This document shows positions 1 to 5,369 of a stretch of 6,679 bases of DNA, piece after piece; position 1 is the first letter of the stretch; the number at the start of each line of letters is the position of its first letter. Under the pieces are notes generated by a model, which was given only the letters and a program-made list of their open reading frames with translations, was not told the DNA's origin and searched no databases. The DNA is taken from NCBI GenBank assembly GCA_003224635.1, contig QHZK01000382.1:1-6679 (forward strand), written 5' to 3'. The DNA comes from Acidobacteriota bacterium. Its GTDB lineage: Bacteria > Acidobacteriota > Terriglobia > UBA7540. The position numbers and the translations under genes are program-made.

Positions 1-885
1 TACCGGGGAGATTACGAGCAAGCCAGCGCGCTGGCCACGAAGTACCTGGAGGCTCACCCGGAAGACCCGGCGGCCCGGATTCTGCTGGCGCGGACCGAGA
101 TCGCGCGCGGCCAGTACGAGCCCGCCTACCAGGCCCTTCGCAAGGCTCTCGACTTGGACCCGGTCAACATCGACGCGCTGTACTACCTGGAACGAGTGTG
201 CACGATCCTTTCTCAGATCGAATTCCGCCGCCTGGTGGGGACGGCGCCCGACTCATTCCGCGCCCACCAATTGATGGCCGAGTCGTACCTGGCCCAGCAC
301 AACCAGGGCGAGGCTGAGCGAGAGTATCAGGCCGCATTGAAGGCTGACCCCGCATCGGACAAGAAAAAGTCGGTCGAGATTCTTGACGCTCTGGGCGAGC
401 TCAAGAGGTCAGAGTTCAAGTTTGATGCCGCCCTCGATTATTACGCGCGCGCCTCGAAGCTGGCCCCTCAGGACTACACCAGCGCCTACGGCTCCGGCGC
501 CTGCCACCTGTATCAACAGAATCCGCAGCGCGCCATCGAGAGCTTCCGCCGGGCGCTGCGGGCGGACCCAAACTCCTCCGCCGCTCGTCTGGCCTTGGGC
601 GACGCTCTGTTGCGCACCAATCAGGCCGCTGCGGCGGTCACGGAATTGAAGGCGGCCGTGGCGCTCAACGCCGAGATGCGGCAGGCCTATACGCTGCTCG
701 CGCGCGCGCATCAGAAGCTGGGCCAGACTCGTGAAGCAGAGCAGGCTCTGCAGAAGGAGCAAGAGCTGGCGCAACAGGAGGCGAGAACGCGGGAGACAAT
801 CCTGGGTTCCGGCCTGGATTCCGGCGAAGGGCTTTCAGAACCACAGCCGACACGTGTTGGCAAGCCACTTCCTCCCGAGCTCTGA
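1..885 (+). CDS. TPR-repeat protein, 5' end missing
   Basis: The frame is open from base 1 to the TGA at 883-885, giving 294 visible residues, so the true start lies upstream of the window; an internal TTG at 154 is not the start. The protein is almost entirely tetratricopeptide repeats, helix-turn-helix units that form protein-binding superhelices. Units are seen at about residues 22-55 (ending in LDLDP), 86-117 (ending in LKADP), 120-155, 156-189 (ending in LRADP), 190-222 and 223-256. Residues 57-85 form a divergent unit (ALYYLERV ... TAPDSFRAHQ) that resembles a degenerate unit in the TPR protein encoded at 1703-2566, so the two are likely related. After the last repeat comes a Gln/Glu-rich helix and a low-complexity tail rich in Gly, Ser and Pro. 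The N-terminus is missing, so localisation cannot be judged. Function beyond scaffolding is unknown. Confidence 0.88.
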   Translation, partial: YRGDYEQASALATKYLEAHPEDPAARILLARTEIARGQYEPAYQALRKALDLDPVNIDALYYLERVCTILSQIEFRRLVGTAPDSFRAHQLMAESYLAQHNQGEAEREYQAALKADPASDKKKSVEILDALGELKRSEFKFDAALDYYARASKLAPQDYTSAYGSGACHLYQQNPQRAIESFRRALRADPNSSAARLALGDALLRTNQAAAAVTELKAAVALNAEMRQAYTLLARAHQKLGQTREAEQALQKEQELAQQEARTRETILGSGLDSGEGLSEPQPTRVGKPLPPEL

Positions 886-896
886 CGCTGCTGTGG

Positions 897-930
897 CGGC
901 GAACGAAGCCTGTCCTTTAAGGGTTCGCCG
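897..930 (+). terminator. Intergenic hairpin, possible terminator of the first TPR gene
   Basis: A perfect 8-bp inverted repeat, CGGCGAAC (897-904) with GTTCGCCG (923-930), encloses an 18-nt loop and starts 11 nt after the TPR stop codon. No T-tract follows, so it is not a classical intrinsic terminator; it could be a weak or factor-assisted terminator or an mRNA 3'-end stabiliser. A competing short repeat, CGCCG-GT-CGGCG (926-937), overlaps it. Confidence 0.4.
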
Positions 931-985
931 GTCGGCGATCACAATTAGCAAGTCAGGACCGTAAATGTAATTGGAAGAAATAATT

Positions 986-1666
986 ATGAGCGTTCTCGAA
1001 TTCTGTAGCCGCGTCGCAATTAGTGGGATTCTACTCTGCACGGTCTCGCTCCCTGCGACTGGCCAGGCCCAGGGCCAGTCTACTCTGACAGAAGCCGAGA
1101 TGGCAGCTGGACCGTGCCAGGGAATTGTTGATGATTTGAAATCCGGCAGATACGTCAAGGACCAAGCCATTCTTCGCTGCGTGGAAGCTTTCTTTAACTC
1201 TGGTGGCAGCGCTTCCGCAGTCCGATTTATTCGTGACTTACAGCCTCTATTGAGCGATCGGCCAAAGTTGCGAGCCCAAATGTTGGCTCGCGAAGGATCG
1301 TTTTGGATTGGCTCGGGAAACTTTAACGAGGCCGCTGCCTCCTTCCAATCTTCGCTCGAGATTCTCGAGCCTGTGCATCTGGAAGTTGACCTGCTACGGT
1401 TGAGCACTTTGGTGGAGGCCGGAGAAAGCCTCCTTTCCTTACGTCGCAAGAGTGAGGCCGAAGCTTACTTCCAGGAGGCGCTCCGCTATTCGTGGTACAC
1501 AGTCGGTGGTCATCCAACGGAAATGCAGGCCCTTAGAGATCAGTACATTTCCGCTGGAAGAGGTCTCATCGAAACTCGGCGCGGAAATCTTGAGGCTCTG
1601 AGACAGATCTTTCTTCGTTCCGGCTACATCTCAGGAGCTGGGTCCGGTTTTGCAGAAGGCAATTGA
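986..1666 (+). CDS. Exported protein with weak TPR-like helices, function unknown
   Basis: 226 residues from ATG 986 to TGA 1664-1666. I chose ATG 986 over the in-frame TTG 971 because GGAAGAA (973-979) lies 6 nt upstream as a ribosome-binding site and would fall inside the coding region if TTG were used. Residues 1-28 look like a signal peptide: a hydrophobic core (ISGILLCTVSLP) followed by small residues ATGQAQG, with cleavage plausible near the AQA/QAQG stretch, so the product is probably periplasmic or secreted. The mature part is helical. Residues of the type GNFNEAAASFQSSLEIL and RKSEAEAYFQEALRY match the helix B pattern of TPR units, giving perhaps two degenerate repeats. Base composition is lower in GC than in the flanking TPR genes (30 of 60 bases are G/C at 1141-1200, against 45 of 60 at 541-600). 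I do not recognise the family. It lies 36 nt upstream of the next TPR gene and may be co-transcribed with it. Confidence 0.8.
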   Translation: MSVLEFCSRVAISGILLCTVSLPATGQAQGQSTLTEAEMAAGPCQGIVDDLKSGRYVKDQAILRCVEAFFNSGGSASAVRFIRDLQPLLSDRPKLRAQMLAREGSFWIGSGNFNEAAASFQSSLEILEPVHLEVDLLRLSTLVEAGESLLSLRRKSEAEAYFQEALRYSWYTVGGHPTEMQALRDQYISAGRGLIETRRGNLEALRQIFLRSGYISGAGSGFAEGN

Positions 1667-1702
1667 AGAGGCGGAAACCTCGACGCCCTCGGTAGATCAC
1701 AA

Positions 1703-2566
1703 ATGACGGGAAGCGGGATAAGATCACGGCCACTGATGGCGGCTAGTTTGGTAGTCCTTGGCAGTCTTGTGGCGATGGCGAGGTCCCCTCAGCAGCCGGA
1801 CCTCCCCGAGGAGCTGCGCGTAGTCTTCGAAGCAGGCGTAGCCGCCGAAAAGGCCGGGCGTTTGGACGAGGCCGAAAGAGACTTTCAGCAAGTGCTTCGA
1901 CGAGGCGGCAAGGCCGCCTTCGTCTACAACAACCTGGGTATCGTGTATCAGCGGCGGGGAGACCACGTCCGGGCCATCGAGCAATTTCGTGAGGCCATCC
2001 GCTTGCAGCCGGAATATGTCGCACCCCATGCGCTCTTGGGGGCGAGCCTGCTCGCCGCGGGCAGGGTCTCGGAAGCGGTGCGGGAGCTCGAGCGTGCCGT
2101 CAGCCTCGATCCAAGGCAAACGCTCGTGCGCGCGGAGTTGGCGAAAGCTTACGAGCGGGCGAACAATCTGGGAGCGATGGCCGACCAATATCGAGCTTTA
2201 CGCGGCCTCGCTCCGCAAGACCCGGAGTACGCCTACCAGATGGGTCGGGCCTACTTACGGCTTGCGCAGTGGTGCTTGGAGCAGATGAGGCGGCTTGATC
2301 CCGAATCTCCGCGCGTCTACGAGAGTCTGGCGGACGCTTATCGCGCGCAGGGGCGCACGGACGAGGCCATCCGCGCTTTCCAGCGTGCGGCTCAAGCTGA
2401 CCCGAAGCTGCCAGGTATCCATCTGGCCCTCGCGCAGATCTATCTCGAACAAAGAAAGCGCGAGGACGCCCGACAGGAGATCGAACGGGAGCTTGCGATC
2501 GTGCCGGAAAGCTTGGCCGCGAAGGCCATCCGGCAAAAAATCGGTTCCGGGGAAACGAAACCCTGA
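1703..2566 (+). CDS. Exported TPR-repeat protein
   Basis: 287 residues from ATG 1703 to TGA 2564-2566. The N-terminus has basic residues (Arg7, Arg9) followed by a hydrophobic segment (MAASLVVLGSLVAMA), which reads as a signal peptide or membrane anchor. An in-frame ATG at 1736 would leave only the hydrophobic part, so 1703 is preferred even though no strong ribosome-binding site precedes either. Seven TPR units follow at about residues 37-70, 71-104, 105-138, 139-172, 173-203 (shortened and degenerate, YQMGRAYLRLAQWCLEQM), 204-237 and 238-271. Canonical TPR positions (small residue at 8, Ala at 20, Pro near 32) are visible in units ending LQP, LDP, ADP and VPES. The short tail ends in GSGETKP. 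TPR arrays mediate protein-protein contacts; no enzymatic domain is present. It is likely related to the partial TPR protein at the left edge through the shared degenerate unit. Confident as a TPR protein, not as to its partner. Confidence 0.9.
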   Translation: MTGSGIRSRPLMAASLVVLGSLVAMARSPQQPDLPEELRVVFEAGVAAEKAGRLDEAERDFQQVLRRGGKAAFVYNNLGIVYQRRGDHVRAIEQFREAIRLQPEYVAPHALLGASLLAAGRVSEAVRELERAVSLDPRQTLVRAELAKAYERANNLGAMADQYRALRGLAPQDPEYAYQMGRAYLRLAQWCLEQMRRLDPESPRVYESLADAYRAQGRTDEAIRAFQRAAQADPKLPGIHLALAQIYLEQRKREDARQEIERELAIVPESLAAKAIRQKIGSGETKP

Positions 2567-2576
2567 GCCGCCGTAA

Positions 2577-2596
2577 GCCGCCGCAAGAAAGGCGGC
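2577..2596 (+). terminator. GC-rich hairpin after the TPR gene
   Basis: GCCGCC (2577-2582) pairs with GGCGGC (2591-2596) around an 8-nt loop, starting 11 nt after the stop codon. The sequence after it (GCTTGTAGG) has no real T-tract, so termination is only possible, not shown. Its position at the end of an apparent transcription unit is the main support. Confidence 0.35.
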
Positions 2597-2598
2597 GC

Positions 2599-2707
2599 TT
2601 GTAGGACATCCCCATGTTTGTAGGACGATATAGTACACATATAGGGATTGTCCGTCTAATTCTACGGAAATTCCCGTATCGCATTGTCAGATAATCACCC
2701 GATTGTC
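2599..2707. repeat. Cluster of short direct and inverted repeats in the intergenic region
   Basis: TTGTAGGAC occurs twice, at 2599-2607 and 2618-2626, with starts 19 bp apart. The first copy also begins an imperfect palindrome: GGACATCCC (2604-2612) pairs with GGGATTGTCC (2644-2653) with a single bulged T, and ATGT (2614-2617) with ACAT (2637-2640) inside it. ATTGTC occurs three times, at 2647-2652, 2683-2688 and 2702-2707. Possible roles are operator sites, a folded RNA, or a degenerate intergenic repeat element. Each element is short and could be chance. The rest of the gap from 2708 to 2855 shows only two small hairpins (CATCT 2714-2718 with AGATG 2727-2731; CGACG 2738-2742 with CGTCG 2750-2754) and no convincing gene. 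Confidence 0.35.
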
Positions 2708-2855
2708 GGCGGGCATCTGATTTGGTAGATGTAAGTGCGACGGGGTGGGCGTCGTCGGGAGGGGATAAATGGAAGTCGAAGTTAAGGGGAGTGCCCCGAA
2801 TCTGTTGTTCTCTCTTCCGCGGCGGCAACTGTTTAAGGGAGCAACGTGAGGGGCC

Positions 2856-3167
2856 ATGAAAACCAGGAGCCAGGTTTTCTGCTTACTGATTGTGTTATTG
2901 ACGGTCGCAGTCGCGTCGCTTGAAGCGCCCGAATTCGCAACTCTAAGCAACGATGTTTCGAACGATCCCGCGCCGATTGAGTCGACGCAGGAGGAAATCC
3001 TGCGCGCGGCCTTAGCCGCTCAATCCCCGACCGAATCTCTGGATCGATACACAGCGAAAGTCCTTTCGGGACGGGATTTCAAAATCTCTCCTTGCATCCC
3101 TCCCTCTGCCGCCGCCGTGAAAGCGGGGCCGCGCCTCCTCTGGCTACTCGTCGTACAGAGAAAATAA
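2856..3167 (+). CDS. Small putative exported protein, possibly truncated
   Basis: 103 residues from ATG 2856 to TAA 3165-3167. Residues 1-24 form a good signal peptide: basic start (MKTR), a long hydrophobic core (VFCLLIVLLTVAVA) and small residues before a plausible cleavage near SLEA. Cys9 is inside the hydrophobic core, so it is not a lipobox. The mature part starts acidic and polar (NDVSNDPAPIESTQEE), has one likely amphipathic helix (EEILRAALAAQSPTESLDRYT) and ends in a less protein-like stretch with a short hydrophobic run, LLWLLVV. The ribosome-binding site is poor: GAGGGG (2848-2853) is only 2 nt from the ATG and AAGGGAG (2835-2841) is 14 nt away. The odd C-terminus, and an open frame continuing in another phase from 3121, leave room for a frameshifted or truncated gene. 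No family recognised. Confidence 0.45.
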   Translation: MKTRSQVFCLLIVLLTVAVASLEAPEFATLSNDVSNDPAPIESTQEEILRAALAAQSPTESLDRYTAKVLSGRDFKISPCIPPSAAAVKAGPRLLWLLVVQRK

Positions 3168-3197
3168 TCGTTGTCTCCTTTACCATCCGAGTCTGAC

Positions 3198-3240
3198 GCT
3201 GGTTGAAGTCGCCAGCAGAGAGCAGGTTGGCCCTTTTTTT
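3198..3240 (+). promoter_or_regulatory. Attenuator-like pair of competing hairpins ending in T7
   Basis: GCCAGC (3211-3216) can pair with GTTGGC (3226-3231), six pairs including one G-U, with a 9-nt loop. Two C's and seven T's (3234-3240) follow, which is the layout of an intrinsic terminator. The same CCAGC (3212-3216) can instead pair with GCTGG at 3198-3202 around a 9-nt loop, and that would block the terminator. It lies 64 nt before the ATG of the first phosphotransferase gene. It could simply terminate the upstream small gene, or regulate read-through into the operon. Stems are short, so confidence is moderate at best. Confidence 0.4.
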
Positions 3241-3289
3241 GGGGGATGGCTCGACGAGAAAGTCTCTAGAGAGTTGCCTTGCACGCTCG

Positions 3290-3295
3290 AGGAGG
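3290..3295 (+). promoter_or_regulatory. Ribosome-binding site fixing the first phosphotransferase start
   Basis: A perfect AGGAGG lies 9 nt before ATG 3305. It rules out the longer open frame beginning at TTG 3203, which would place this site and the T7 tract inside the coding region. Confidence 0.8.
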
Positions 3296-3304
3296 AACAC
3301 GCTT

Positions 3305-4318
3305 ATGTCTGGACGGACCCACAGCATGGCGGTTACGGCTGCTTCAACTCTGCGAGATGTCCTCGATCCCGACATTTCCACCCTGGCGACGGTCCTTGAT
3401 CCCGAAGAGTTGGGCAAACAGCTAAGGCGGCTTCCGCTCTCGCAGCGGTGGAATGCGTTACAGGACGTGCGCATACAGGTTCTGAACTGGCACAGCACCA
3501 AGCGTTGCACGTTCGAGATTGTTTTGCGGACGGACTTGGTCGGCAAGGTTTACGCTAAGGACCGCCCGGGCGTGTATCAGGTCATGGAAGGGCTGACGCG
3601 AGCTGGCTTCGGCCCGGAAGCAGAGTTCTCGATTCCCGAGCCGGTCGCCTATCTGCCATCTCTGCGCTTGCTTCTGCAGGAACGAGTCGAAGGGATGCCG
3701 GCGAGGCTGATTTTTAGATTCGGTGACGAGCGCCAGCGTGCGGCGGCGGCGGAACGATGCGCGCAATGGCTGGCCCGGTTCCATGCTGTGGCCCCGCCGT
3801 CGGGTCCCATCTTGAATGTCGAGGAAATCCTCAAACGGAGCGAACGCAAGGGCGACCTCGTATCCAAGGAAGGCGGAGCTTTGGCTGCCAAGTCCGAGTG
3901 GCTACTCGAGAGATTGAGGGCTGCAACTGCGGCCCTCGGCACAGTTCCCATGTGCGCCGGCCATGGTGACTATTGCGCCAATCAAGTCGTGCTCGCCGAA
4001 GCACGCACGGTCGTCCTTGATTGGGACGTATGTGACGTCGCCGACCCTGCGCACGACGTCGCAAGGTTCATCATCGGCCTCGAGCGACAGGGGCTGAAAG
4101 AGCTTGGCTCGATCAGCGCGCTGGACGGGGCTGCCGAAGTGTTTCTCAAGACCTACCTGGCCTCGGGAGGCCATCCACAGGTCAGGAGGCACCTGCCATT
4201 TTACCGCGCCGTGTGCTGCCTGCGTAGCGCAGCTTGGGATGTCCGGAAGAAGGACTTCCAGTGGCGCGAACGGGCCGAGGTCACGCTTGACGAAGGAATT
4301 CGAACTTTAGAACCGTAG
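3305..4318 (+). CDS. APH-like kinase-fold phosphotransferase, copy 1 of 3
   Basis: 337 residues, ATG 3305 to TAG 4316-4318. The protein belongs to the aminoglycoside-phosphotransferase/choline-kinase-like group of the protein-kinase fold, which transfers phosphate from a nucleotide to a small-molecule hydroxyl. The N-lobe holds FEIVLRTDLVGKVY, with Lys81 as the likely nucleotide-phosphate-binding lysine. A typical AGFGPEA..IPEPVAYLPSLRLLLQE segment, covering the end of the N-lobe and the hinge, follows. The C-lobe contains the catalytic loop His220-Gly-Asp222 with Asp222 as presumed catalytic base, then Asn226-Gln227. VVLDWD supplies Asp239 and Asp241, the DFG-equivalent metal site, followed by ADPAHDVARF. 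Classical APH enzymes have Asn five residues after the catalytic Asp; here that column is Gln227. There is no signal peptide, so it is probably cytoplasmic. It is the first gene of a tandem three-gene array. Substrate unknown; antibiotic resistance should not be assumed. Confidence 0.88.
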   Translation: MSGRTHSMAVTAASTLRDVLDPDISTLATVLDPEELGKQLRRLPLSQRWNALQDVRIQVLNWHSTKRCTFEIVLRTDLVGKVYAKDRPGVYQVMEGLTRAGFGPEAEFSIPEPVAYLPSLRLLLQERVEGMPARLIFRFGDERQRAAAAERCAQWLARFHAVAPPSGPILNVEEILKRSERKGDLVSKEGGALAAKSEWLLERLRAATAALGTVPMCAGHGDYCANQVVLAEARTVVLDWDVCDVADPAHDVARFIIGLERQGLKELGSISALDGAAEVFLKTYLASGGHPQVRRHLPFYRAVCCLRSAAWDVRKKDFQWRERAEVTLDEGIRTLEP

Positions 4319-4323
4319 AAGGC

Positions 4324-4327
4324 GGAG
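4324..4327 (+). promoter_or_regulatory. Ribosome-binding site of copy 2
   Basis: GGAG lies 8 nt before ATG 4336. It favours ATG 4336 over the in-frame TTG at 4330, which would be only 2 nt from the site. The short intergenic gap contains no terminator, which supports co-transcription. Confidence 0.7.
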
Positions 4328-4335
4328 AATTGAGC

Positions 4336-5352
4336 ATGTCCACATCGCGCCGCGGGCACGTTGACCCGACCGGTCCGAACCCGTTCGAGGCTGACGACCT
4401 GGAAATTCCAACCCTCGGGACGGTCCTTGATCCCAAAGAGTTGGGCAAACAGCTCGAGCGGCTTCCGGTGTCTCAGTGGCGGAGCGCCTTGGGCGAACTC
4501 CAAGTTCAGGCGCTGAAGAGCGCCAGCACCAAGCGGTTCACTTTCAAGATTGTCTTGCGAACAGACCTGATTGGCAAAGTTTACGCTGAAGACCGGTCAG
4601 ACGTATATCAGGTTATGGAAAGAGTCAGGCAAGCGGGTTTCGGCCCGGAGGCAGAGTTCTCCATCCCGCAGCCGATCGCCTATCTCCCATCTTTGTGCCT
4701 GCTGCTGCAGGAAAGAATCGAAGGAGTGAAGGCGCGCAAGATTTTCCTGACGGGAGACGAGTGCCAGCGCACTCTGGCTGCTGAACGATGCGCGCGATGG
4801 CTGGCGCGGTTCCATGCCCTGGCCCCGCCGTCGGGCCGGCTGTTCGAAGCCGAGGAAATCCTCGCCCGCCGGGCGCGTGAGTGGCGCCTTATATCCGAGG
4901 ACGGCGGGCCCTTGGCTGCCAAGTCCAAGGAGTTGCTCGAGCGGCTGAGGGCTGCGGCACCCTCGCTCAGCCCCATCCCAATGTGCGCAGGCCATGGTGA
5001 CTTTACCTCCAATCAAGTCATTTTCGCCGGGGGACGTACGGTCGTCTTTGACTGGGACCTTTACAACATCGCCGACCCCGCAAGCGACGTTGCAAGATTT
5101 ATGGTTGGCCTCGAGCGAATGGCCTCGCATCACTTTAGCTCCTTGCGGACCTTGGACGGGTACGCCGAAGTCTTCCTCAAGACATACCTGAACTCGGGGG
5201 GCCATCCGCAAGTTGCCGCGCACCTGCCCTTCTACAGGGCCGTGTGCTACCTGCGGGGCGCGCTTTGGGATGTGAAGAGGGCCGAGCCCTCCGAGTGGCG
5301 GGAACGGGCCGAGGCGATGCTCGACGAAGGTCTTCGCACATTGCAGCCGTAG
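4336..5352 (+). CDS. APH-like kinase-fold phosphotransferase, copy 2 of 3
   Basis: 338 residues, ATG 4336 to TAG 5350-5352, starting 17 nt after the stop of copy 1. It aligns with copies 1 and 3 without gaps between Lys81 and Asp241. Features: TLGTVLDPKELGKQL near residues 26-40; FKIVLRTDLIGKVY with Lys81; His220-Gly-Asp222 with Asn226-Gln227; VVFDWD with Asp239 and Asp241; then ADPASDVARF. The C-terminal helical part (LPFYRAVCYLRGALWDV) is shared by all copies in varied form. By eye it is the most divergent copy in the region around residues 125-190 (KARKIFLTGDECQRTLAAE), where copies 1 and 3 agree closely with each other. That segment probably sits near the substrate or hinge side of the fold, so a different acceptor specificity is possible but unproven. 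Probably cytoplasmic; substrate unknown. Confidence 0.88.
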   Translation: MSTSRRGHVDPTGPNPFEADDLEIPTLGTVLDPKELGKQLERLPVSQWRSALGELQVQALKSASTKRFTFKIVLRTDLIGKVYAEDRSDVYQVMERVRQAGFGPEAEFSIPQPIAYLPSLCLLLQERIEGVKARKIFLTGDECQRTLAAERCARWLARFHALAPPSGRLFEAEEILARRAREWRLISEDGGPLAAKSKELLERLRAAAPSLSPIPMCAGHGDFTSNQVIFAGGRTVVFDWDLYNIADPASDVARFMVGLERMASHHFSSLRTLDGYAEVFLKTYLNSGGHPQVAAHLPFYRAVCYLRGALWDVKRAEPSEWRERAEAMLDEGLRTLQP

Positions 5353-5359
5353 CAAGAGC

Positions 5360-5364
5360 AGGAG
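5360..5364 (+). promoter_or_regulatory. Ribosome-binding site of copy 3
   Basis: AGGAG lies 5 nt before ATG 5370. It decides the start: the same frame is open back to 5244, but that extension overlaps the end of copy 2 and has no similarity to the other copies. Confidence 0.75.
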
Positions 5365-5369
5365 AGACT

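Noticed and set aside
2100..2828. Minus-strand open frame covering the gap after the third TPR gene
   Set aside because: More than half is antisense to the TPR gene, and the rest translates to an Arg/Pro/Ser-rich sequence with no recognisable fold or ribosome-binding site.
3203..3304. N-terminal extension of copy 1 from TTG 3203
   Set aside because: The extension spans the T7 tract and the AGGAGG, and has no counterpart in the other two copies.
3079..3546. Minus-strand open frame resembling another minus-strand frame at 5177-5611
   Set aside because: The resemblance comes from both being antisense to paralogous sense genes; the conservation follows the sense reading frame.
4597..5355. Long minus-strand open frame (252 codons) opposite copy 2
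   Set aside because: It lies wholly antisense to a well-supported phosphotransferase gene, has no ribosome-binding site, and is explained by high GC at third codon positions.
5244..5369. N-terminal extension of copy 3
   Set aside because: It overlaps the last 109 bases of copy 2 in another frame, and a good ribosome-binding site precedes ATG 5370.
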